This document shows, piece after piece, positions 50,961-58,310 of a DNA stretch of 64,000 bases. The DNA comes from Streptomyces sp. NRRL F-5122. GTDB taxonomy: Bacteria > Actinomycetota > Actinomycetes > Streptomycetales > Streptomycetaceae. A model generated the notes under the pieces. It was not told the DNA's origin, did not search any database, and was given only the letters and a program-made list of their open reading frames with translations. The DNA lies in assembly GCF_001507435.1 (NCBI RefSeq), contig NZ_LMWH01000243.1, positions 1 to 64,000 of the forward strand, read 5' to 3'. The position numbers and the translations under genes were made by a program. Position 1 is the first letter of the stretch; every line of letters begins with the position of its first letter.

Positions 50961-52607
50961 ATGATCGGAACGCCCGTGGATCCCGCTACCACCACCCGGA
51001 CCGTCGTGGCCGGGCGGGTCCAGGCCGCCGACGGGTCGGCCTCGAGCGCCTGGGTCCGCCTGCTCGACCCGGCGGGCGAGTTCGTCGCCGAGGTCGCCAC
51101 CTCACCGGCCGGCGAGTTCCGCTTCGATGTGCTCCCGGGGCGCTGGGTGCTGCGGGCGCTCTCCCCGCTCGGAGTCACCGAGACACCGGTCGAGGCGGAG
51201 CCCGGCCGGACCGTCGAGGCCGAGCTGCGTCTGTGCGAACTGCTCCCCGAACGCCTGGAGACCATCCAGATCTCCACACTCAGCCTCGGCAACCGGAGCT
51301 ACCTCATCACGGACGGGACGGTCGCGGTCGCCGTCGACCCGCAGCGCGACGTGGAGCGGATCGTCGACGTGCTGGACTCCCGCGGCCTGCGGCTCGGTTC
51401 GGTCGTGGAGACCCATCTGCACAACGACTACGTGACCGGCGGCCTCGAACTCAGCCGCCGTTTCCGGACCGGGTACGCGGTGCCCACCGGGCCGAGGCTG
51501 GGCTTCGACGCCGTCCGGGTCGCCGACGGGGACCTGCTGGAAGCCGGTGAGCTGCGGATCCGGGTGATCGCCACGCCCGGGCACACCGACCACCACGTCG
51601 CCTACGCCTTCGCGTCCGCCGACGGGGTGCCGCGGCTCGTGTGCACGGGAGGCTCGCTGCTGTACGGCACCACCGGACGCACCGACCTCATGGGCAGTGA
51701 GCGGACCGGGCCGCTGGTCCACCAGCAGTACCGCTCGGTCCGCCGCCTGGCCGAGCTGCTGCCGGACGACACGGTGGTGCTCCCGACCCACGGCTTCGGC
51801 AGCTTCTGCGCCGCGACCACGACGAGCGTGGTGCAGCGGTCCACCATCGGCCGGGAACGGCAGGTGAACCCCGTCTTCGACCAGACTGAAGACGCCTTCG
51901 CCACGACGACGCTGGCCGCTCTGGAGCCCTGTCCCGCGTACTACCACCGCATGGGGGCGATCAACGCCGCCGGGCCGGTGCCGCGGGCCTCGCTCGCCCC
52001 GCCCCGGCCGGCTGAACCGGCCGAACTGGCCGACCGGATCGCGGCGGGCGAGTGGGTGGTGGACGTGCGCGCACGAGCCGACTACGCCTCGGCCCACCTG
52101 CCGGGCACCGTCAACTTCGACGCCTCGGGGTCGCTCGCCACCTATCTCGGCTGGCTGGTGCCGTTCGACTCGTCCCTCTCCCTGCTGGCCACCGGCCGCA
52201 ACCAACTGGAGGCGGTCCGGATCGAGCTGCTGCGGATCGGCTTCGACCGCATCGCGGCCGCGGCCGTCGGGAGCCCCCTGGAATGGGCGGGCGCCCAGTG
52301 GCTCGCCTCGTACCCGCGTGCCGACTTCGCCACCCTCGCCCGGGTCCGGACCGGGCGACCTGTGGAGGTACTGGACGTCCGGGGCGGCCGTGAGTGGCGC
52401 TCCGGCCACCTCCCCGGCGCCCGCCACATCCCGCTGCCCCAACTGCCCCAGGCCCTCGCGTCCCTGCCGGACGCGGAGTACTGGGTGCACTGCCACAGCG
52501 GCTTCCGAGCCGCGATCGCCGCCTCGCTGCTCGCCGCCGCCGGCCACCGGGTGGTACTCGTCGACGACATCGTGGAGCACGCGGTGATCGACGCCCTGGA
52601 GCGGTAA
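50961..52607 (+). CDS. DUF1416-like/persulfide dioxygenase (MBL)/rhodanese fusion
   Basis: This 548-residue protein fuses three sulfur-linked modules. Residues 1-90 resemble DUF1416 (GRVQAADGSASSAWVRLLDPAGEF, FRFDVLPGRWVLRALSP), usually a separate small protein beside a sulfurtransferase. Residues 95-310 are an ETHE1/persulfide-dioxygenase-type metallo-beta-lactamase domain: ETHLHNDYVTGG, ATPGHTDHHVAYAF, and CTGGSLLYGTTGRTDLMG. Residues 340-548 hold two rhodanese domains: the first (VVDVRARADYASAHLPGTVNF) lacks the active cysteine, the second has it in HCHSGFRAA (C511). It probably oxidises or transfers persulfide sulfur in the cytoplasm. The ATG at 50961 is chosen to include the first domain; the SD is poor and the GTG at 50976 is an alternative. 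Confidence 0.88.
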   Translation: MIGTPVDPATTTRTVVAGRVQAADGSASSAWVRLLDPAGEFVAEVATSPAGEFRFDVLPGRWVLRALSPLGVTETPVEAEPGRTVEAELRLCELLPERLETIQISTLSLGNRSYLITDGTVAVAVDPQRDVERIVDVLDSRGLRLGSVVETHLHNDYVTGGLELSRRFRTGYAVPTGPRLGFDAVRVADGDLLEAGELRIRVIATPGHTDHHVAYAFASADGVPRLVCTGGSLLYGTTGRTDLMGSERTGPLVHQQYRSVRRLAELLPDDTVVLPTHGFGSFCAATTTSVVQRSTIGRERQVNPVFDQTEDAFATTTLAALEPCPAYYHRMGAINAAGPVPRASLAPPRPAEPAELADRIAAGEWVVDVRARADYASAHLPGTVNFDASGSLATYLGWLVPFDSSLSLLATGRNQLEAVRIELLRIGFDRIAAAAVGSPLEWAGAQWLASYPRADFATLARVRTGRPVEVLDVRGGREWRSGHLPGARHIPLPQLPQALASLPDAEYWVHCHSGFRAAIAASLLAAAGHRVVLVDDIVEHAVIDALER

Positions 52608-52815
52608 CGGATCGAGCCGGGGCAGGCCGGTGGTCCCGACTCCCCCCCGCGAAAGCCCGGTCAGCCGGCCCCGGGCAGCAGGTGCGCCGCATACTTCGCC
52701 ATCGCTTCCAGCAGCTCCTTCTTCGACGGGCTCACCATCGCCCGCCCGGCCACGGTCACCGGACGGACGCAGCGATCGCCGGAGTCCGGCCGCCGGTCCG
52801 TGCGTCGCGCGGACC

Positions 52816-53922
52816 TCAGGCGGCGGGCTTGAGGGCGGTCCGGGTCCGGGAGGTCGCCTCGATGAGGCCGAGCAGCCGGTGCCGCTCCAGGGCGTGGTCG
52901 AAGCCGGGGACGGTACGGGTGCCGTCGCGGAGGTCGGCGGCGAACGCGGCGTAGACCTGCGCCACGTTGTGTGCCGGTCCCGTCAGCCCGCGGGGAACCG
53001 CGGCGAAGTACCGGTCGGGGATCTCGATGGGTGCGACCGTGTCGTCGGACCCGCGGCCACCCTCCAGGCGCAGGTCTGCCACCTGCAGGTTGCCGTTGAC
53101 GCCAGGGGCGGTCAGAACCAGATCGCCCTCGGTGCCGTTGATCTCCCAGCGCAGGTTGTCGCCGCGGGAGTGGGCCCCGCGGTAGTAGACGGAGGCGGCG
53201 GCGCCTCCCCGCAGGGTGCCGGTCACGGACACCTGGTCGGGTGCGGTCACCGGGACGGTGGTCCCCTCGTCGGTGATCCGGACCTCCGTACGTCCCCTGA
53301 CGAGGTTGGCGAAGACCTCGTCGAAGTCTCCGAGCGCGAAGTTCAGCGCCTCCAGAGCGTGCATGGCGGGGACCGTGAGGGTCGTCGTGCCGCTCGCACG
53401 GTCGAAGATGTAGGCGTGGGCGCGGTCGGTCTCGCCGACCCAGGCGAGCCCCGAGCCGATCAGGGTGGTGCCGAGCACCTTGCCGACGTAGCCGTCCGCG
53501 ACCAGGTCGCGGACATGGCGCACGGCGGGGGCGAACCGCGCCTGCAGACCGATCACCGTGCGGACCCGTGCGGTGCGGGCGCGCTGCGCCAGGTCGACGG
53601 CCTGGTCGAGGTCGACGCCGAGCGGCCACTCGCTGTAGACGGCCTTGCCGGCCTCCAGCGCCTCGGAGACCAGCATGTGGTGGTGGGCGACCTTCACCGA
53701 CACGACCACCAGGTCCACCTCCGGGTGGGCGATCAGATCGCGGTGGTTGTCGAAGCCCGACGGGACGCCGAACTCCTGGGCGGCCGCGTCCGCGGACGCG
53801 CGCCGGGTGGTGCTGATCGCCCGCAGTTCGTAGTCGGGCAGGACCCTGAAAGCCGGTATGTGTCCGAGTGCGGCCCAGCCGCCGCGGCCGGCTCCGATGA
53901 TGCCGACGCCGATCTTCGCCAT
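52816..53922 (-). CDS. Gfo/Idh/MocA family NAD(P)-dependent oxidoreductase
   Basis: This 368-residue protein has an N-terminal Rossmann domain (GVGIIGAGRGGWAALGHIPAF), the family's E-x-P signature in YSEWPLGVDLDQAVDLA, and the C-terminal beta-sheet domain (GYVGKVLGTTLIGSG to GFDHALERHRLLGLIEATSRT). Fungal and bacterial galactose or inositol dehydrogenases are relatives; the substrate is not known. GAGGAG lies 6 nt before the ATG at 53922. It is divergent from the HxlR regulator at 54107, which carries a palindrome in its leader. Confidence 0.92.
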   Translation of the reverse strand: MAKIGVGIIGAGRGGWAALGHIPAFRVLPDYELRAISTTRRASADAAAQEFGVPSGFDNHRDLIAHPEVDLVVVSVKVAHHHMLVSEALEAGKAVYSEWPLGVDLDQAVDLAQRARTARVRTVIGLQARFAPAVRHVRDLVADGYVGKVLGTTLIGSGLAWVGETDRAHAYIFDRASGTTTLTVPAMHALEALNFALGDFDEVFANLVRGRTEVRITDEGTTVPVTAPDQVSVTGTLRGGAAASVYYRGAHSRGDNLRWEINGTEGDLVLTAPGVNGNLQVADLRLEGGRGSDDTVAPIEIPDRYFAAVPRGLTGPAHNVAQVYAAFAADLRDGTRTVPGFDHALERHRLLGLIEATSRTRTALKPAA

Positions 53923-54071
53923 GTGGTTCTCCTCGTGCGCTGTGGCAGTCCGCCTTCGGCCTCCGGTCACCGCCCTGTGGCTTTTACAGTGGTGGGACGC
54001 ATGTGATGCGCTCCGGCACCGCCGACTGCTCACGATCGAGCCTCGTGTCGGTGGCGGATCCGGACAAGAGA

Positions 54072-54085
54072 GCACTTCGAAGTGC
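54072..54085. promoter_or_regulatory. 14-bp palindrome between oxidoreductase and HxlR genes
   Basis: GCACTTCGAAGTGC is an exact inverted repeat 22 bp before the HxlR start; a likely HxlR operator for the divergent pair. Confidence 0.7.
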
Positions 54086-54106
54086 CCAGGTATCCCGGAG
54101 GGAACC

Positions 54107-54514
54107 GTGACCGCGGCAACTGCAGAAGAACTCCGTACGGAAGCGGCGTCCGAGTCCCCGGGCTGCCGCGAGGAGGCCCGTCCGCTGATCCGCAGCGTGC
54201 TGGAGCGGATCGGCGACAAGTGGAGCGTGGTCGTCGTCTGCCAGTTGGGCGAGTCGACCTACCGGTTCAACGAACTGCGGCGACTGACCAGCCCCATCAC
54301 GCAGCGGATGCTGAGCGTGACGCTGCGCGGTCTCGAGCGGGACGGCCTGGTCAGCCGCACCGTGCATCCGACGGTTCCGCCCCAGGTCGACTACGCGCTG
54401 ACCGAACGCGGCCGCTCGCTGCTCGGCGTCGTCCGCGATCTGGCCGGCTGGGCCGACGCCCATGCGCAGGAGATCGGCGAGTCCCGTACCGAGTACGACG
54501 GCCGGGAGGAGTGA
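54107..54514 (+). CDS. HxlR family transcriptional regulator
   Basis: This 135-residue winged-helix protein has SVLERIGDKWSVVVVCQLGESTYRFNELRRLTSPITQRMLSVTLRGLERDGLVSR in segments typical of HxlR, then the wing YALTERGRSLL. The GTG at 54107 follows GGAGGG. It is divergent from the Gfo/Idh/MocA oxidoreductase and probably represses it. Unlike aldehyde-sensing HypR types, no conserved N-terminal Cys pattern is obvious beyond the Cys in SPGC. Confidence 0.92.
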   Translation: MTAATAEELRTEAASESPGCREEARPLIRSVLERIGDKWSVVVVCQLGESTYRFNELRRLTSPITQRMLSVTLRGLERDGLVSRTVHPTVPPQVDYALTERGRSLLGVVRDLAGWADAHAQEIGESRTEYDGREE

Positions 54515-54531
54515 CCTTCCGGCCGTCGTAC
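54493..54531. terminator. Hairpin overlapping the end of the HxlR gene
   Basis: A perfect 13-bp stem (GTACGACGGCCGG at 54493-54505 with its complement at 54519-54531) spans the HxlR stop codon. Confidence 0.75.
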
Positions 54532-54614
54532 CCAGAGGACAGCGTGTGGCCTGTGCGCGGCTGAACGAGGCCCGGCGGCCCCGGAGTTCCCGCCGTCCGT
54601 GCTCTGCGCCCGTC

Positions 54615-55139
54615 CTATCGGTAGTCCTCCGGGTGGCCCTGCATCCAGGCGTTGATCTTGTCCCGGGTGCCGGTGAGCAGTTGCTGGTGCTGCTTGAGGT
54701 TCTCGAAGGAGCGGTCGCCGCCGAGTTCGGCCCGCAGTTCCGCGATCCGGGCCAGAGGCTCCTTGAAGTGTGCGGGTCCCTGGGGGTCCGCCTTCATCGC
54801 CGCGTCGAGGCCGTTGAGCTCGTCGAGTACCCGGCCGAGGAAGTACTCGCAGTTCCCCGGGGTCGTGCACCCGTCGTTGTAGGTGGCCTGGAGCCGGGCG
54901 AACACGTCGCGGACCTTCTCGACCCCCGGTGCCGGCTCCGTCGCGTCGGCGGCGGCCGGCTCGCCCGCGGCCGGCTCCTGGGCGGCGGGTGCCGACGCCG
55001 TCGTGCGGACGTCGTGTGAGGGCGACGTCCCGCCGCCGGACGTCGTGTTTGGGCTGCCGGAGCAGGCGAGCAACAGGGACGCCAGGGCCACGACGAGCGT
55101 GGAGGCGCCGAGAGCGTGGCGTGCGCGTGTGTCGATCAT
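54615..55139 (-). CDS. Lipoprotein of unknown function
   Basis: This 174-residue protein has a lipoprotein signal peptide (RHALGASTLVVALASLLLAC, modified Cys near residue 26), an Ala/Pro/Thr-rich linker to about residue 75, and a helical C-terminal domain (VRDVFARLQATYNDGCTTPGNCEYFLGRVLDELNGLDAAMKAD) with two further cysteines. No family was recognised. It is probably anchored on the outer face of the membrane. The SD is weak. Confidence 0.78.
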   Translation of the reverse strand: MIDTRARHALGASTLVVALASLLLACSGSPNTTSGGGTSPSHDVRTTASAPAAQEPAAGEPAAADATEPAPGVEKVRDVFARLQATYNDGCTTPGNCEYFLGRVLDELNGLDAAMKADPQGPAHFKEPLARIAELRAELGGDRSFENLKQHQQLLTGTRDKINAWMQGHPEDYR

Positions 55140-55277
55140 GCCGCTTAGGACTCTTCGGAGGGCTCGCCGGTTGCGCCGCCGCGCGCCGGACACGCAACGG
55201 CGCCGATCCGCCCCGGGGCCGGACCTGTCGGCCGCGGACCGCTCCCGCATCCGGCAGGGCCGGGCCGTACGAGCCCG

Positions 55278-56093
55278 TTACTTCCCGTCCGGGGCGGCGT
55301 CCCGCAGCCGGGCCAGCACCACCGGATCGATCTTGCCGGAGACCAGGCGGTTCTCGAGGTTCTCCACCCCGGCCCACATGTCCAGTGAGGCGTAACCGCG
55401 CTCGGTGACCAGGCTCTGGACCTCCTCCTTCAACTCACCCGACAGGTCGAGCAGGGTGCCCGGGTCGGGCGTGCCGAACAGCAGCTCATGGACGTCCCGC
55501 AGGCGCCGCAGCTCCCCGACCGGGTCGGGGTGGTCGTCCACCCGGAGGTCGCATGCGACATCGCTGCCACCTCCGTATCCGGCGCCCGGTGACACCACGT
55601 ACAGGGCCGCGCTCTGGCGGCCCCGGCGGTCACCGCCCGCCGCGTCGCCCGCCGCCAGCACCGCGAGGAGCCGACGGTCGAGCGCCTCCTGGGGCGAGGA
55701 CAGCCAGGCCGACTCCATGGCCTCGACCACCTCGGGGCCGGTGAGGATGTTGCCCTGGATCGCGTAGCCGTCCCCCGCCGTCCCGCCGGCCCAGTCCAGG
55801 CACTCCTCGCCGGTGTACGTCGCTCCGGGACCCTCGGGTCCGACGATCCCCACCTGACGGTGCGCGCGTTCCCGGTCGGCGGCGACGAGACCCGCCACCA
55901 CGTCCGCGGGCTGAACGCCCGTACGCAGCAGGGCCAGTCCCTGGGGGAGGTAACGGAGGTTGGCCGCCGCCTGGGTGGCCACCGCCCCGGCCCCGGCCTC
56001 CGCGGCCGGAACCACGGCACCGACCGCAAGGAACTTGCTCGCCACTGCGATGCCCAGGGCCTTGCCGGACCGGGCCACGATCGAGAACGTCAT
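55278..56093 (-). CDS. DUF1028 family protein (Ntn-hydrolase-like)
   Basis: This 271-residue DUF1028 protein begins TFSIVARSGKALGIAVASKFLAVG, the family's N-terminal Ntn-type strand, and has GYAIQGNILTGPEVVEAM and AALYVVSPGAGYGGGSD. Beyond the core it has a C-terminal peptidoglycan-binding-like extension (GELRRLRDVHELLFGTPDP). The fold is related to Ntn hydrolases but activity is unproven. The start was chosen by family N-terminus; no clear SD precedes it. Confidence 0.9.
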   Translation of the reverse strand: MTFSIVARSGKALGIAVASKFLAVGAVVPAAEAGAGAVATQAAANLRYLPQGLALLRTGVQPADVVAGLVAADRERAHRQVGIVGPEGPGATYTGEECLDWAGGTAGDGYAIQGNILTGPEVVEAMESAWLSSPQEALDRRLLAVLAAGDAAGGDRRGRQSAALYVVSPGAGYGGGSDVACDLRVDDHPDPVGELRRLRDVHELLFGTPDPGTLLDLSGELKEEVQSLVTERGYASLDMWAGVENLENRLVSGKIDPVVLARLRDAAPDGK

Positions 56094-56249
56094 GGAAGAG
56101 GACCCTAGAGGGGCCCGGACACCGGCACCAGAAGCCGGGACGGACACTCACGCCGGTGATGTGTTGCCGCTGTCGCCCGAGGGGGCGAGCGGCCGGAGCC
56201 GGGCGCGCCGGGGCGCCGGTGGACGAAGCGGGGTGCCGGCCGGGCTCGT

Positions 56250-56600
56250 TCAGGAGGTGCGGCGCAGCGGGGTGGCGTGGCGCTCGCCCCATTCCCGAAG
56301 GCCGCGGAGGACGGGCTCGAGGTCCTTGCCCGCGGCGGTGAGCAGGTACTCGTCGCGGGGCGGACGCTCCGAGTACCGACGGCGCTCTATGAGTCCGGAC
56401 TCCTCGAGCTTGCGCAGACGCAGTGTGAGGGTCTCGCGGGGTGCGCCGGTGTTGGTCCGGATGTCCTTGAACCGGTGCACGCCGAAACCCAGTTCGCGGA
56501 GCACGAGCAGCGTCCAGCGCTCGCCCACGACGTCGAGCGCGTCGGCGATGGGGCAGACCCGGGGCGCGCCCGGATTCGTTGGCTCGCTGTTCCGACTCAC
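56250..56600 (-). CDS. HxlR family transcriptional regulator
   Basis: This 116-residue HxlR protein has CPIADALDVVGERWTLLVLRELGFGVHRFKDI, TLTLRLRKLEESGLIERRRY and EYLLTAAGKDLEPVL. The GTG at 56600 lies inside one arm of an inverted repeat (GACTCACC / GGTGAGTC). It is divergent from the PPOX/F420 protein gene at 56684 and is its likely regulator. Confidence 0.9.
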   Translation of the reverse strand: MSRNSEPTNPGAPRVCPIADALDVVGERWTLLVLRELGFGVHRFKDIRTNTGAPRETLTLRLRKLEESGLIERRRYSERPPRDEYLLTAAGKDLEPVLRGLREWGERHATPLRRTS

Positions 56601-56627
56601 CCTGCTACGGTAGCGCCGCGGTGAGTC
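56594..56627. promoter_or_regulatory. Inverted repeat in HxlR/PPOX divergent region
   Basis: GACTCACC (56594-56601) is repeated inverted at 56620-56627, covering the HxlR start; candidate operator. Confidence 0.4.
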
Positions 56628-56683
56628 CGAAAACCGAATCCACAGAGGTCCGGTGCCGGACGCGGACGAGGGACAGGGTGCGT

Positions 56684-57121
56684 ATGACAACGCTGGACAG
56701 GTTCGCCGCGCTGGCCGCGAAGGAGAGCGGTCTGGTCGTCGTCTCGACGCTTCGGGCGGACGGCACGATCCATGCCTCGGTGGTGAACGCGGGGCTGCTG
56801 CCGCACCCGCTCACGGGCGGGCAGGCGCTCGGGTTCGTCACCTACGGCAAGGTCAAACTGGCCAATCTGCGGGCACGGCCCCAGGTGACCGTTTCGGTCC
56901 GCTCCGGCTGGGACTGGGTCACCGTCGAGGGCTCGGTCGCTCTCGTGGGGCCGGACGATCGGGTCGCCGGCGTCGACGGCGAGCGGCTGCGGCTGCTGCT
57001 GCGCGCGGTGTTCACGGCGGCCGGCGGCAGCCACGAGGACTGGGACGAGTACGACCGGGTCATGGCGGAGCAGCGGCGCACGGCCGTCCTGGTCACCCCA
57101 ACCCGGATCTACGGCCGCTGA
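56684..57121 (+). CDS. PPOX-class (F420-dependent type) split-barrel oxidoreductase
   Basis: This 145-residue flavin-reductase/pyridoxamine-oxidase-fold protein begins TTLDRFAALAAKESGLVVVSTLRADGTIHASVVNAG and has LGFVTYGKVKLANLRARPQVTVSVRSGWDWVTVEG, typical of the PPOX class that binds F420 or FMN. It is preceded by the divergent HxlR gene. Substrate unknown. Confidence 0.88.
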   Translation: MTTLDRFAALAAKESGLVVVSTLRADGTIHASVVNAGLLPHPLTGGQALGFVTYGKVKLANLRARPQVTVSVRSGWDWVTVEGSVALVGPDDRVAGVDGERLRLLLRAVFTAAGGSHEDWDEYDRVMAEQRRTAVLVTPTRIYGR

Positions 57122-57395
57122 CCTCCCGCGTCCGCGCCCTGCTCCCGGTCCTCGCCGAACTGCACACGTGGGGTCGGCGACACGCCTCGCCGGGGCAGAA
57201 TCTCTCGCACGCGCACCAAGACCACCCACGGCTCGCCGAAAGGCCCGAGCGGTTGAGCGGCGCCCCCGGGACGGGTTTCAGCAGGGACCAGTTGCGCCGC
57301 GGCGCGGAACGCCTTGTCCGTGGATGCGCACCGGGCGTCGGAAGGCCGCAGGGATTCCGCCTTCCCGGATCGGCCGGCATGCGCCGCCCCCGAGC

Positions 57396-58148
57396 TCATT
57401 CCGCCGGGACGATACGGCCGTCCCGCAGCTCCAGCACACGGTCGGCGATGGCCAGGAGCTGGGGGTCGTGGGTGGCCACGAGGGCGGTGACGGACTGGCT
57501 GTGGACGACCGCGCGCAGCAGTTCCATGACGGAGCGGCCGGTCTCCGCGTCGAGCTGCCCGGTCGGTTCGTCGGCGAGGAGGAGGGAGGGGCGATTGGCG
57601 AGGGCGCGGGCGATGGCGACGCGCTGCTGCTGGCCGCCGGACAACTCGCCGGGACGCTGTGCGGCGTGGTCCTCGAGGCCGACCAGGCTGAGCAGCAGGG
57701 CGACGCGGTCCTCGCGTTCGCGGCGCTCGGTCTTGCGCAGGCGCAGCGGGACACCGACGTTCTCGGCCGCGGTGAGGACGGGCAGCAGGCCGAAGGACTG
57801 GAAGACGAAGCCGATGTGGTCGCGGCGCAGGTCGAGCAGTTCCTTCTCGCCGAGGCCCACCAGTTCGGTCCCGGCGACGCGGACACTGCCGGAGTCCGGG
57901 CGGTCGAGCCCGCCGACCACGTTGAGCAGGGTGGTCTTGCCGGAACCGGAGCGGCCCTTGAGTGCGACGAGCTCTCCGCGCGGCACACCGAACGACACCT
58001 CGCGCAGGGCGTGCACCGCCGTCTCCCCGCGGCCGTAGGTCCGCGTGACCTGGTGAACCGTCACCATGTCGCCGTCCGCCGATGCCGGGTCGCCCCCCGC
58101 CGGGCCGTCCGCCTTGTCCAGCACCCGTTCGCTCATGCCGGTCAGCAT
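57396..58148 (-). CDS. ABC transporter ATP-binding protein (MacB/LolD type)
   Basis: This 250-residue ATPase has Walker A GRSGSGKTT, the Q-loop VFQSFGLLP, the signature LSGGQQQRVAIARAL, Walker B LLLADEPTGQLD and the H-loop THD. The LPVLTAAENV and DEPTGxLD patterns fit the FtsE/LolD/MacB class that works with FtsX-like permeases. Two such permeases start divergently at 58311. The start may be the ATG at 58148 or the one at 58136. Confidence 0.94.
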   Translation of the reverse strand: MLTGMSERVLDKADGPAGGDPASADGDMVTVHQVTRTYGRGETAVHALREVSFGVPRGELVALKGRSGSGKTTLLNVVGGLDRPDSGSVRVAGTELVGLGEKELLDLRRDHIGFVFQSFGLLPVLTAAENVGVPLRLRKTERREREDRVALLLSLVGLEDHAAQRPGELSGGQQQRVAIARALANRPSLLLADEPTGQLDAETGRSVMELLRAVVHSQSVTALVATHDPQLLAIADRVLELRDGRIVPAE

Positions 58149-58310
58149 AATCTCGCCCGTGGATCACCTGACAGGCCCCTGGTGTCCAGGTACGTTGTGG
58201 CCCGTGTTCTCATGACCACAGGGACAAGGGGAGAACGGAACAGGCTTCGCCGGGGGCGGAGCCGGCCGCGTGCCTCTGGGCAGGTGCGCGGGACGGTGGC
58301 GGGGTGAGTC

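Noticed and set aside
52661..52760. A short minus-strand frame ending KKELLEAMAKYAAHLLPGAG
   Set aside because: Its plausible helical end lacks an SD-supported start and a family; possibly a fragment, but not supportable as a gene.
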